Shown here in pieces: positions 41,596-50,334 of a stretch of DNA of 64,000 nucleotides. The number at the start of each line of letters is the position of its first letter. Within the stretch, counting starts at the first letter, position 1. The stretch spans positions 5,146,001 through 5,210,000 of the forward strand of contig NZ_JADBEB010000001.1 in the NCBI RefSeq assembly GCF_014874095.1. Direction: 5' to 3'. The notes under the pieces are model-generated. The model saw only the letters and a program-made list of their open reading frames with translations. It made no database searches and had not been told where the DNA came from. The stretch is from Plantactinospora soyae (GTDB lineage: Bacteria > Actinomycetota > Actinomycetes > Mycobacteriales > Micromonosporaceae). The position numbers and the translations under genes are program-made.

Positions 41596-42326
41596 TGTCC
41601 ATACTCGACGATCCCGGGCTCTTCGGCCGGCAGTGGGCCGCCGGATACGACACCGGTGCCAATCCTGACCCGAAGCCGGCGGTGGACTTCCTCGCCGAGC
41701 TGGCCGACGGCGGTCGGGTACTGGAACTCGCGATCGGCACCGGCCGGGTCGCCGTACCCCTGGCCGCCCGTGGTCTCGTCGTCGAAGGTGTCGAGGCATC
41801 CGAGGAGATGGTGGCGTACCTCCGGGCGAAGGCGGGCGGCGAGCAGATCCCGATTGCGATCGGTGACATGGCCGACGTACCGGTCAGCGGTTCGTTCCGT
41901 CTGGTCTATCTGGTGTACAACACTCTGTTCAACCTCGTCGACGTCAACCGGCAGGTGGACTGCTTCCGGAACGTCGCGCGGGTACTGGCCCCGGACGGCG
42001 CGTTCGTCATCGAGGCCTTCGTACCCGACCCGGCCGATTTCGACCGGGACGAGCAGGTCCAGATGCGCGACGTGACCGAGGACTCGGCCACCATCCGGCT
42101 GCACCGGTACGACCGGGAAGCGCAGACGTCCATCCGCCAGACGATCACCTTCGACAGTCGGGGCGTACATCTGAAGCCGTTCGGCATGCGGTACTCCTGG
42201 CCCGAGCAGATCGACGAGATGGCCGCCCAGGCCGGTCTCCGGCTCGCCGAGCGGTACGCCGACTGGCACCGCCAGCCGTTCGACGCCGACAGCAGAAACC
42301 ACATCTCCGTCTACCGTCGGACATAG
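41595..42326 (+). CDS. class I SAM-dependent methyltransferase
   Basis: 243 residues. Motif I is VLELAIGTGRVAVPLAARG near residues 43-60 (ELAIGTG instead of DLGCGTG, a common variant). VEGVEASEEMVAYLR gives the acidic ribose ligand, and FRLVYLVYNTLFNL the post-II region. It is of the small-molecule Methyltransf_25 type; the substrate is unknown. The ATG shares its A with the stop of the small ORF upstream. A strong hairpin follows. Confidence 0.85.
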   Translation: MSILDDPGLFGRQWAAGYDTGANPDPKPAVDFLAELADGGRVLELAIGTGRVAVPLAARGLVVEGVEASEEMVAYLRAKAGGEQIPIAIGDMADVPVSGSFRLVYLVYNTLFNLVDVNRQVDCFRNVARVLAPDGAFVIEAFVPDPADFDRDEQVQMRDVTEDSATIRLHRYDREAQTSIRQTITFDSRGVHLKPFGMRYSWPEQIDEMAAQAGLRLAERYADWHRQPFDADSRNHISVYRRT

Positions 42327-42499
42327 GCACCGCCGGCTCAGTCAGCGGCTCAGGGACCCGATGCACGCGTCGCAAGCACGTGCCGGCCCCTGGCATGCGG
42401 ACCTACCGGTACGAAGGATCGGTGGCTCAGGTGGCGCCAGGCCAGAGGCTGGTGGTGGGCCGTTCGGGAGGTGTCACGGGTCAACTCCAGGCATAAGCT

Positions 42500-42536
42500 A
42501 CCGATCGGGCCGGCACGACGGGCCGGCCCGATCGGT
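42500..42536 (+). terminator. bidirectional terminator at the defence island boundary
   Basis: ACCGATCGGGCCGGC (42500-42514) pairs perfectly with its complement (42522-42536) around a 7-base loop. It lies between two convergent genes, the methyltransferase and the DUF6119 gene, and marks the left edge of the accessory region. The rest of the 268-base gap shows no ORF of note. Confidence 0.75.
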
Positions 42537-42594
42537 CAGCCGTTGAGTGAACGACGGCTTCCAGGGCAGTGCTGTAGAGATGCCTTCCGGTGGT

Positions 42595-44361
42595 TCAGAT
42601 GTACGGGATGCCAATGACTTCGACGTCAACGTCCTCGTTGCGTAGCGCCTTTACCGCGCGGTAGAGCGCGACTTGGGCGAAGGTGAAGAGGGAGCTGACG
42701 GTGAGCGCCTTGCCCGAGCTGAGGGCGATGGCGTAGACCACCTTGCGGGGCCGGAAGTCGAGGTCGATTCGGCGACCCGGGTTCTGCCGTCGCACCATCT
42801 CGACCAGGGCCTTTCGGGCGTCCGCCTCGTACTTCAGGGCGTCCATCGAGATCATGCCCTGGGCGAAGAGGTGGCTCAGGGGGGCGCTGCGATCGACTCG
42901 CTTGACATGGATCAGCTCGCCGTTCGATCCGAGCAGGTCGCAAGCCTCGATCCCTCGGTGGTGCTGGGCTGTGGTCAGCAGCTTCCGGTCCAGCAGTACG
43001 AGCCCGGCTCCGCTCCGCTCCGCCTTCCTGTTGTACGACGCCTCGTCCTCGCCGTGGCGCCATGGCGGCAGGACGAGGCTCGTCGGTCGGGCGAGAATCT
43101 GCACAATCTCGTCCCGGAGGAACTCCCGATGCTTGTCGCCGACCTCGAACCAACGACCGTCGTGCAGCAGTAGTTGGCTTTCCCCCGATGCGAGTTGAGC
43201 GGTGATCCAACGAGAAACGGGCGCCTCGCCGATTTCCTCGCTCGCCGCCTCGTCGGCATAGGCGGTGAGGCTGCTGCCGCTGCCCAGCGACTTCCACCGT
43301 TTACCGGCCGGCACCTGGTTTGTCCGGGTGAGGATGTCGGCCAGGCTGAGGTCGCTGCGGTGGTGTGACCGGCGCGTGGCCGACCTGGGCACGTAAATCT
43401 CGTACGACTTCATCAGCGCGAAGTCGCCGGCGAGCCGGTCCGGCACCGCCAGGCCGACGTCGGGCGGGTCGGCCAGCCCGAGTCGTTCGTCGAGCTGATC
43501 CTCCAGTTCCGGCAACCGAGGGTCGTGGGACTCGACGGGACGGATCTGGGTGATGAACTCCAGGTCGGTGTGCGGCGCCTCTGTCCGGCAGACCCGGTCG
43601 ATCTCGCGCAGATCGGCGAGTAGCTGTTCGGGCTCGGTGGCGAGGTGGATCCGTAGGGCGTTGCTGCCCTCGACCGGGGTCGGTCGACCGGTGGACCGGC
43701 ACGCGGTCAGGTTCGAGTTATGAGCCTTTCCGGAGATCTGACCGACGATCTCGCCCCACTTGTCGATGCCGTACATCCGGATGTGCGTGCCGCCCGGCAC
43801 CAGATTACGGTCCACCCGGCCGGACGTGCCGAAGACGCGGCGCCGTACCTGTTTGATCGCGTCGGGTGCGAGCGAGCGGACCGCGAAGCCGATCCCGAAG
43901 CCGGGGTTGACCCGTTCCAGGTCGATCATGAACCGGCCCAGGGTGCCGTACGTCAGTGCGTACACCTGGTCGTCAACGGCAACGAGCAGTACGGCCCCGC
44001 CGCTGCTGAAGCCCAGTTCCACGGGTCCGTCGGTCAGTGAGGTGAGGACATCACACCAGTCGGCCCGCTCGCGTGGCACCGTGCCACGCACCAGCAGCGC
44101 CGGCTTGCCGGCAACCAGCCGCGGCTCAGGCACAAACTGGTTCTCGCGAACATAGCGGTGGTTCAGACCTTCCTGCAGACCGTCGATGGTCGACGGCACC
44201 CGATCGAGCTGGTAGACCGAGGTTTGATAGGTCCCGGTCGGCTGTTCCGGCACGGCCAAGTCGAACAGCGCGGGCTGCTCGTTCGGGGGTCGCCGGGCGT
44301 CCTTCCGGGCCGCCGGGCGGTTGGGTGGTCTTGTCCGGGGGCGGTGTCTTGCACTCTGCAT
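42595..44361 (-). CDS. DUF6119 / TIGR04141 family protein, sporadically distributed
   Basis: 588 residues. I recognise the TIGR04141/DUF6119 pattern. It has a beta-rich N-terminal half with YALTYGTLGRFMIDLERVNPG (near residues 105-125), GFGIGFAVRSL, and DRNLVPGGTHIRMYGIDKWGEIV. The C-terminal half includes GIEACDLLGSNGELIHVKR and LFAQGMISMDALKY. The family is scattered across bacteria and often sits near restriction-modification genes; its biochemical role is not established. ATG 44361 is chosen because GAAGGAG lies six bases upstream. A terminator-like hairpin separates it from the lipoprotein gene, so it is probably transcribed alone. Confidence 0.75.
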   Translation of the reverse strand: MQSARHRPRTRPPNRPAARKDARRPPNEQPALFDLAVPEQPTGTYQTSVYQLDRVPSTIDGLQEGLNHRYVRENQFVPEPRLVAGKPALLVRGTVPRERADWCDVLTSLTDGPVELGFSSGGAVLLVAVDDQVYALTYGTLGRFMIDLERVNPGFGIGFAVRSLAPDAIKQVRRRVFGTSGRVDRNLVPGGTHIRMYGIDKWGEIVGQISGKAHNSNLTACRSTGRPTPVEGSNALRIHLATEPEQLLADLREIDRVCRTEAPHTDLEFITQIRPVESHDPRLPELEDQLDERLGLADPPDVGLAVPDRLAGDFALMKSYEIYVPRSATRRSHHRSDLSLADILTRTNQVPAGKRWKSLGSGSSLTAYADEAASEEIGEAPVSRWITAQLASGESQLLLHDGRWFEVGDKHREFLRDEIVQILARPTSLVLPPWRHGEDEASYNRKAERSGAGLVLLDRKLLTTAQHHRGIEACDLLGSNGELIHVKRVDRSAPLSHLFAQGMISMDALKYEADARKALVEMVRRQNPGRRIDLDFRPRKVVYAIALSSGKALTVSSLFTFAQVALYRAVKALRNEDVDVEVIGIPYI

Positions 44362-44439
44362 GCCGATCTCCTTCGCGGCGAGAGCCATGCGGCAGTTGGT
44401 GCGGATGTGGGAAGCGGACTTCGGGAGGGGCCTGGGGCG

Positions 44440-44478
44440 GGGCCGGGGACAGGGCTTCGCGGGTCCTGTCCCCGGCCC
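44440..44478 (-). terminator. terminator of the DUF4352 lipoprotein gene
   Basis: GGGCCGGGGACAGG (44440-44453) pairs perfectly with CCTGTCCCCGGCCC (44465-44478) around an 11-base loop, about 70 bases after the lipoprotein stop codon on the minus strand. Confidence 0.65.
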
Positions 44479-44549
44479 GTGCGGCGCGCATGGCCCAGCG
44501 CGTGCCGGTCCGGTGGCGCGACGTCCGGCAAGGGAGTGCCGGCGCCCGC

Positions 44550-45104
44550 TCAGGCGAGGGCGACGGTCACGCCGCCGGAGAACGGTGAGTCGTGCAGCTC
44601 GAGCTTGCTGAGCTTCACCTTCTTGGGGATGTCGAAGACGAGTACGCCAGCCACCTGATTGCCCGGGTTGATCTCGTTGAACAGGGTGGCGGCGTCCTCG
44701 TTGGCATAGATGCCGGCGGTGGAGTCGGTGGAGTATTCGGTGCCGGCTGCGTCGTACGCCTTCTGGCTGCCGTCGCTGAACATCTGCGACTCCTTGCCGA
44801 TGTTCCTCACGTTGACCGTGACCAGGCAGAACTGGCCCTGGGCCTTTTCGCCGAGCAGGTCGTTGCCGACCTTGGCAGTTCCGCACTTGGCCGACTTGAC
44901 CGTGAACTCGAACTTCCCGTCCCGCACCTTGTCGCCGAGCTTCGCCGTCTTGGCCGGCTCCTTCTTGTCGTCCTGGCCCGCGTCGTCCTCGCCGCTGGCG
45001 TTGCCGCCGGCGGCGCCGGAACCGGCGGTGTCGGTGGTACCGGCGCCGCAGCCCAGAGCCACGGTCGTGGCGAGCAGCAGCCCAAGGATGGTCGTCTTAC
45101 GCAT
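44550..45104 (-). CDS. DUF4352-type lipoprotein
   Basis: 184 residues. The signal peptide MRKTTILGLLLATTVALGCG has lipobox Cys at residue 19. An acidic Gly/Asp/Lys linker (about residues 22-52) follows. The rest is an immunoglobulin-like DUF4352 domain (KLGDKVRDGKFEFTVKSAKCG, FCLVTVNVRNIGKE, NPGNQVAGVLVFDIPKKVKL). It is probably exported and tethered to the outer face of the membrane. Its function is unknown. It reads away from the restriction-modification operon; a 20-base palindrome lies between them. Confidence 0.82.
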   Translation of the reverse strand: MRKTTILGLLLATTVALGCGAGTTDTAGSGAAGGNASGEDDAGQDDKKEPAKTAKLGDKVRDGKFEFTVKSAKCGTAKVGNDLLGEKAQGQFCLVTVNVRNIGKESQMFSDGSQKAYDAAGTEYSTDSTAGIYANEDAATLFNEINPGNQVAGVLVFDIPKKVKLSKLELHDSPFSGGVTVALA

Positions 45105-45228
45105 GGTGGAGTCCTCTGCTATTGGGGGAGCGTGGTGCGACGGCCTGGCTCAGTTCGGCCGGCGCGTCGATGCCGTTTGATGGAAGCAGCGGCAGGGCAT
45201 CGATGGCGAGCAAGTAACAACATCCGGC

Positions 45229-45248
45229 CTGATAACCCGGGTTATCAG
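45229..45248 (+). promoter_or_regulatory. perfect 20-bp palindrome, candidate operator
   Basis: Half-site CTGATAACCC is followed directly by its exact complement (45229-45248). It lies between the divergent lipoprotein gene and the type I restriction-modification operon, 65 bases before the first ATG of the operon and 34 bases upstream of a -10-like TACGCT (45282-45287). Size and symmetry suit a dimeric repressor. The regulator is not identified; the HTH of the first operon gene is one candidate. Confidence 0.55.
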
Positions 45249-45313
45249 CCAACAGACTGGCTCGATACCCCGTCATTCCCTTACGCTCAGCGCACAAAGA
45301 TCAACCGGCTGGG

Positions 45314-47479
45314 ATGGATAGGGGTGTGGTCATGCGGGACGGGGCACTCACCCAACTCATCTCGATGCCGGAGATCGCGGATCTGGTCCAGGTACGCCGA
45401 CCGGTCGTGACGACCTGGCGCCGCCGGCATCCGGGCTTCCCGACCCCGGTCGAGAACGATCGCGGTCGTCCCTTGTTCGACGCGGGGGAGGTGTTGGACT
45501 GGCTGGTGGAGACCGGTCGAGCCAATCGGGCCGAGGTCGAGCCCGATCTCCGGCTCCATCTGCTCGCGTGCCTCACCGGGCCGGCCATCTCCACTCCCCG
45601 GGTGGGCGGTCGACGAGCCCCGCTGCCGGCCCGCGAGATGTTCGCGGCGGTCACCGCGCTGATCTGTCTGCGTCACCTCGACGACGAACCGCTGTGCCCC
45701 GAGGGCCAACCCGAACGACACATCGTGCCTGCCCTACGGGAGCGGGCAGCGGAGGTCGACTGGGATGACCGCTTGTTGCGCGCGGAGGTTGACGGGCTGT
45801 CGGCGTACCCGAGTTGGTTGGCCGGCGTGGTGGACGAGCTGATCGAGGCCGCCTGGGACTGCCCACGGGCGTACGAGCGGGTGCTCGCCGCTCGGCAGCG
45901 GTTCGACGTACCGGAGCTCTACGCGGACGCCACCGTCCCGCCGCTCGGCCGCCTGATAGCCGGACTGTCCGGTGCCCGGGAGCACGCGGACCGGTACGGG
46001 ACCGTACGGGTGACCGATCAGGTCGCCGGTGTCGGCGATCTGCTGATGGCGGTACGGAGTGAGCTGTCCGAGGACACCTCGATGCTGGTACGGGCCGCCG
46101 AGGCGGATCCGTTCCTGGCGCGCATCGCGCGTCGTCGGCTGGTTGTGCACGAGCTGCCGGACGCTGAGTGGTCGACCGACGACGCACCCGATATGGCGCC
46201 GGACCATTCCGACATCCGCATACTCCGTCTGCCCTACGAGCCGTCGGAGCAGCGGGTCAGGATCGACATCGACCCGCTCGCCGCGGTTGCCGACGCCGCG
46301 GGGACGCTCGGGCCGGAACAGACCATGGTGGTGTGGGGGCCGGCGGATCTCCTGGTCGACGGGCTGGCGCCGTACCGGTCGTCTGCCCGTACCCGCAACA
46401 AGCTGCTGGCCGCGAATGTTGTCGAGGCGGTAATCAAGCTGCCAGGCGGACTGCTGCCGTTCCGGCCCGGCCACCAGACCGCGCTCTGGGTGTTGCGGGC
46501 CGAGAAATCGCCGGAGTCGCAGGGCCGGGTGCTGCTGGCCGATGTCTCCGATCAGCCACTGACCGACCAGGTCGTGGAGACGCTGGTCTGGGACATCGTG
46601 ACCTGGCGCCGGGACGGCTACCGACCGCGCGATCACCTGCGGGCGTACGCGAGCCAGGTTGCCATCGAAGATCTCCTGGTCGTGCCTCGACTACCGCTGA
46701 CTGTCAACCGTCCCGTCGGCATCCGGGCCAAGTTGCAAGGCCGGCAACTGATGGTGGCGCAGGTCACCGAGTTGGAGGTCGCGCTCAACCAACTCACTCA
46801 ACCTCGCGAGCCCTTCCACAGCGGTCTGGCTGCCCAGGAGGAAGATCGTCGGACGCCGACGAAACCCATCGGGGCGCTGATCGGCGAAGGCCAACTGTTG
46901 CTGCGCAGCGGCGCGCGGATCGCTGCCGGCGATATCCGAGCCGAGGGGCAGCACCCGGTGCTGGGACCGCCCGAGCTGACCGGGGGAAGCCGGATCGGTT
47001 CGCGGCGGATCGACTGGCAGGTGCTCGCCGAGCGGTATCCGCACGTGCGACTTACCGACCCGGACGACATCGTGGTCACCCTGGCGCCCCGGCTCGGTGT
47101 CCACCGGGACGAGTCGGGTTTCTCCGTTGTCGAGTTTCCGACCCGGGTACTCCGGGTGCCGAAGACCGAACGTGACCGGTTCACTCCGAGGGTCCTCACC
47201 GCCTTGCTCAACGCGCTGAATGGAGCCCGGCCGGCAGGCGCGGTGCGCGGCCCGGCACGCCTGGTCGACCTGCAACTTCCCGTACTGTCACCGGCTGAGG
47301 TTGCTCGACTGGACGGCCTGCTCGCCTCGGCCGACGAGCGCCGCGCCCTGGCCCGCCGGGAGTTGGAGCTGCTCGACGAGTTGTGCCAACTCGCCGTCTC
47401 GGGCGTCACCGAAGGAAAGCTGACGGTAACGGTAAGCCATCCGACGGATGGACCCTCACGAACGAACCCGAAACACTAA
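45314..47479 (+). CDS. HTH-containing degenerate N6-adenine methyltransferase-like protein, first gene of the type I R-M operon
   Basis: 721 residues. An N-terminal AlpA/MerR-like HTH (ISMPEIADLVQVRRPVVTTW, near 13-32) is followed by a segment that aligns by eye with N6_Mtase proteins. The SAM motif position reads VTDQVAGVGDLLMAV near residue 237 instead of DPACGSG, and no NPPF/Y tetrad is seen. VIKLPGGLLPFRPGHQTALWVL near 375-396 matches the post-catalytic block of HsdM-like enzymes. The C-terminal 240 residues resemble a specificity (TRD-like) domain. I infer a catalytically dead, DNA-binding or regulatory homologue. ATG 45332 is an alternative start. hsdM follows 28 bases later. Confidence 0.7.
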   Translation: MDRGVVMRDGALTQLISMPEIADLVQVRRPVVTTWRRRHPGFPTPVENDRGRPLFDAGEVLDWLVETGRANRAEVEPDLRLHLLACLTGPAISTPRVGGRRAPLPAREMFAAVTALICLRHLDDEPLCPEGQPERHIVPALRERAAEVDWDDRLLRAEVDGLSAYPSWLAGVVDELIEAAWDCPRAYERVLAARQRFDVPELYADATVPPLGRLIAGLSGAREHADRYGTVRVTDQVAGVGDLLMAVRSELSEDTSMLVRAAEADPFLARIARRRLVVHELPDAEWSTDDAPDMAPDHSDIRILRLPYEPSEQRVRIDIDPLAAVADAAGTLGPEQTMVVWGPADLLVDGLAPYRSSARTRNKLLAANVVEAVIKLPGGLLPFRPGHQTALWVLRAEKSPESQGRVLLADVSDQPLTDQVVETLVWDIVTWRRDGYRPRDHLRAYASQVAIEDLLVVPRLPLTVNRPVGIRAKLQGRQLMVAQVTELEVALNQLTQPREPFHSGLAAQEEDRRTPTKPIGALIGEGQLLLRSGARIAAGDIRAEGQHPVLGPPELTGGSRIGSRRIDWQVLAERYPHVRLTDPDDIVVTLAPRLGVHRDESGFSVVEFPTRVLRVPKTERDRFTPRVLTALLNALNGARPAGAVRGPARLVDLQLPVLSPAEVARLDGLLASADERRALARRELELLDELCQLAVSGVTEGKLTVTVSHPTDGPSRTNPKH

Positions 47480-47507
47480 CTAACCCGCAACACCGACAAG
47501 GAGCACC

Positions 47508-49118
47508 ATGCCCCCCAGGAAGAGAGCCGGCCAGGCCGCGCTGCCCGGCATGCCCACCATGGCCGATCTGCGCGACACGCTGTGGAAGGCCGCCGACAAG
47601 CTGCGCGGCTCGATGGACGCCGCGCAGTACAAGGACTTCGTCCTGGGCCTGGTCTTCCTCAAGTACGTCTCCGACGCGTTCGAGGAGCGTCGCGAGCAGA
47701 TCCGGCAGGAGGTGCTCGACCAGGGCATCGCTGAGTCGCGGGTCGAGGTCTTCCTCAACGACATCGACGAGTACGCCGGGCATGGGGTCTTCTGGGTACC
47801 GGACGAGGCTCGCTGGTTGTATCTGGCGGAGCGCGCCAAGGGCGGGAGGATCGGCGAGTTGCTCGACGCCGCGATGGACGCGGTAATGAAGCTCAACGAC
47901 CCGCTCAAGGGCGTACTCCCGAAGATTTTCAACCGGGACAACGTGGATCAGCGGCGGCTCGGTGAACTGGTCGACCTGATCACCGACGCCAGGTTCACCG
48001 GGCACGGCGACCGGCCGGCGCGGGACGTGCTCGGCGAGGTCTACGAATACTTCCTGGAGAAGTTCGCTCGGGCCGAGGGTAAGCGCGGCGGTGAGTTCTA
48101 CACCCCGGGCAGTGTGGTCGAACTGCTGGTCGAGGTGCTGGAGCCGTATTCGGGGCGAGTCTACGACCCGTGCTGTGGCTCGGGTGGCATGTTCGTGCAA
48201 GCGGAGAAGTTCGTCCTCAACCATCGGGGCCGGCGCGACGACATCGCCGTCTACGGCCAGGAGGCCAACGAACGCACCTGGCGGCTGGCGAAGATGAATC
48301 TCGCCATCCACGGCATCGGCGGCGACCTCGGGCCGAAGTGGGAGGACACCTTCTACGCCGACAAGCACCCGGACGTGAAGGCCGACTACGTGCTGGCCAA
48401 CCCGCCGTTCAACATGTCGGACTGGCACCGCAAGGTGGACGACAAGCGTTGGCACTACGGCGTGCCGCCAGCCGGCAACGCCAACTTCGCCTGGTTGCAG
48501 CACATCGTGTCGAAGCTCGGGGAGCGCGGCGCGGCCGGGGTGGTGCTGGCGAACGGCTCGATGTCCTCCAAGCAGTCCGGTGAGGGCGAGATCCGCGCCG
48601 CGATGGTCGAGGCAGACCTGATCACCTGCATGATCGCGCTGCCGCCGCAACTCTTCCGTACGACGCCGATTCCGGCCTGCCTATGGTTCTTCGCCAAGGA
48701 CAAGGGACCGCAGGGTGCGAAGAAGTTGGCGGACCGGCGCGGCGATGTGCTCTTCATCGACGCCCGCAACATGGGCACGATGGTCGACCGCACCGAGCGC
48801 AAGTTGATGCCCGAGGACATCAAGAAGATTGCCGGGGCGTACCACGCGTGGCGCGGCACGGCTTCGGCTCGAGTCGAGAACCTGAATTACGAGGACGAGG
48901 CTGGCTTCTGCTACTCGGCGACTCAGGACGAAATCCGTCAGCACGATCACGTGCTGAGCCCGGGCCGCTATGTCGGCGCCGCCGAGGTCGACACCTCCGA
49001 CGACGAACCGATCGCTAACAAGATCGAGCGCCTGAAGAAGGAATTGTACGGCCACTTCGATGAATCGTCCCGCTTGGAGCAGGAAGTCCGTACGTGGCTG
49101 GAGCGGCTTGATGTCTGA
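47508..49118 (+). CDS. hsdM: type I restriction-modification system methylase subunit HsdM
   Basis: 536 residues. The N-terminal HsdM helical domain (LRDTLWKAADKLRGSMDAAQYKDFVLGLVFLKYVSD) precedes the N6-adenine methyltransferase domain. GGEFYTPGSVVELLV is motif X, DPCCGSGG motif I near residue 220 and NPPF motif IV near residue 299. All catalytic motifs are intact. ATG 47508 with AAGGAGCACC upstream is clear. Overlaps hsdS by eight bases. Confidence 0.97.
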   Translation: MPPRKRAGQAALPGMPTMADLRDTLWKAADKLRGSMDAAQYKDFVLGLVFLKYVSDAFEERREQIRQEVLDQGIAESRVEVFLNDIDEYAGHGVFWVPDEARWLYLAERAKGGRIGELLDAAMDAVMKLNDPLKGVLPKIFNRDNVDQRRLGELVDLITDARFTGHGDRPARDVLGEVYEYFLEKFARAEGKRGGEFYTPGSVVELLVEVLEPYSGRVYDPCCGSGGMFVQAEKFVLNHRGRRDDIAVYGQEANERTWRLAKMNLAIHGIGGDLGPKWEDTFYADKHPDVKADYVLANPPFNMSDWHRKVDDKRWHYGVPPAGNANFAWLQHIVSKLGERGAAGVVLANGSMSSKQSGEGEIRAAMVEADLITCMIALPPQLFRTTPIPACLWFFAKDKGPQGAKKLADRRGDVLFIDARNMGTMVDRTERKLMPEDIKKIAGAYHAWRGTASARVENLNYEDEAGFCYSATQDEIRQHDHVLSPGRYVGAAEVDTSDDEPIANKIERLKKELYGHFDESSRLEQEVRTWLERLDV

Positions 49119-50334
49119 GTGGACGATGCTTCGGCTTGGTGATGCGATTACCGTCAAACACGGCTACGCCTTTAAGGGTGAATATTTTTCCGACGTTGGA
49201 CCCGGGGGTCTCCTGGTTACTCCAGGCAATTTCGCTATTGGTGGCGGGTTCCAGATAGGGAAGGCGAAATATTACGATGGCCCGATGCCCGATGGCTTCA
49301 TACTTGACCCCGGCGCCATTGTCGTTACGATGACGGATTTGAGTAAGGGCGGGGATACTCTTGGCTATTCTGCGAAAGTTCCAAATGATGGTAGGATTTA
49401 TCTCCATAATCAGCGAATCGGCTTGACGCAGATCGTTAGACCCGACCTCGTCGACAGGAATTTCCTTTACTACTCGTTGCAGACTCCGCTCTATCGTTCC
49501 CATGTGCTAGCTGGGGCCACGGGAAGCACTGTTCGGCATACAAGCCCATCGCGGATCTACGACTACGTTCTGCGGCTTCCTGGTCTTGACATTCAAAGGA
49601 TGATTGCTGCGATACTTGGAATAATTGACGAGAAGATCGCCGTAAACGAGCAGGTTGCTAGGACGGCCTTCGGGCTTGCATCCGCCATGTACCGCCGTTA
49701 TTCGGAGGAACGCTCCAGTTGGCGAGCTATTCGTCTGGCTGATACTGCGCGATGGTACTCGGGGGGCACTCCGACAACATCGGAGCCCCTCTATTGGGGC
49801 GGTGCCACTCCGTGGATCTCTGCGGCAAGTCTCAAGAGTTCGTGGATTGATCACTCTGAGCGTCGAATTACGGCGCTAGGTGCGGTTAATGGCACTCGTC
49901 TGGTCCCAGCTGGCACGGTGATATTCGTTGTTAGGGGTTCCAGTCTTAAGGATGAGTTCCGAATTGGGATTACGCAACGCGAAGTGGCGTTCGGGCAAGA
50001 TTGCAAAGCCCTTCTTCCTGTTGAAGGCGTCTCGGCGGACGTACTCTTTCATGCGATTAAGAGTCGCAGCGCGCAAATCCTGGAAATGGTGGATGAAACA
50101 AGCATCGGGGCTGGTCGACTGGCGACGGAGCTTATTCAAGAGTTACCGGTGATGCTCCCATCATCAACCGAAGATCGCGTAGTAGACGAGCTCCGCATGT
50201 TGAACAGGCTTGCGGCCGCCCGCCAGGGCGAGAGCCGGTTGATGCTGTCTCTTCGCGATGCACTGCTGCCAAGGTTGATGTCGGGGGAGATTCGCGTACG
50301 GGATGCTGAGCGGGAGGTGGAGAACGCGTTATGA
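49111..50334 (+). CDS. hsdS: type I restriction-modification specificity subunit HsdS
   Basis: 407 residues, two target-recognition domains separated by conserved helices. TRD1 starts WTMLRLGDAITVKHGYAFKG. The central coiled helix is IAAILGIIDEKIAVNEQVAR near residues 165-184. TRD2 starts IRLADTARWYSGGTPTTSE. The terminal helix is RDALLPRLMSGEIRV. Base composition is sharply lower than the neighbours: 43% and 47% G+C in two 60-base lines I counted (49381 and 49141), rising to 58% at 49981 and to typical values in the last 150 bases. Recent exchange of the recognition domains is likely. ATG 49111 overlaps hsdM. Confidence 0.95.
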   Translation: MSEWTMLRLGDAITVKHGYAFKGEYFSDVGPGGLLVTPGNFAIGGGFQIGKAKYYDGPMPDGFILDPGAIVVTMTDLSKGGDTLGYSAKVPNDGRIYLHNQRIGLTQIVRPDLVDRNFLYYSLQTPLYRSHVLAGATGSTVRHTSPSRIYDYVLRLPGLDIQRMIAAILGIIDEKIAVNEQVARTAFGLASAMYRRYSEERSSWRAIRLADTARWYSGGTPTTSEPLYWGGATPWISAASLKSSWIDHSERRITALGAVNGTRLVPAGTVIFVVRGSSLKDEFRIGITQREVAFGQDCKALLPVEGVSADVLFHAIKSRSAQILEMVDETSIGAGRLATELIQELPVMLPSSTEDRVVDELRMLNRLAAARQGESRLMLSLRDALLPRLMSGEIRVRDAEREVENAL

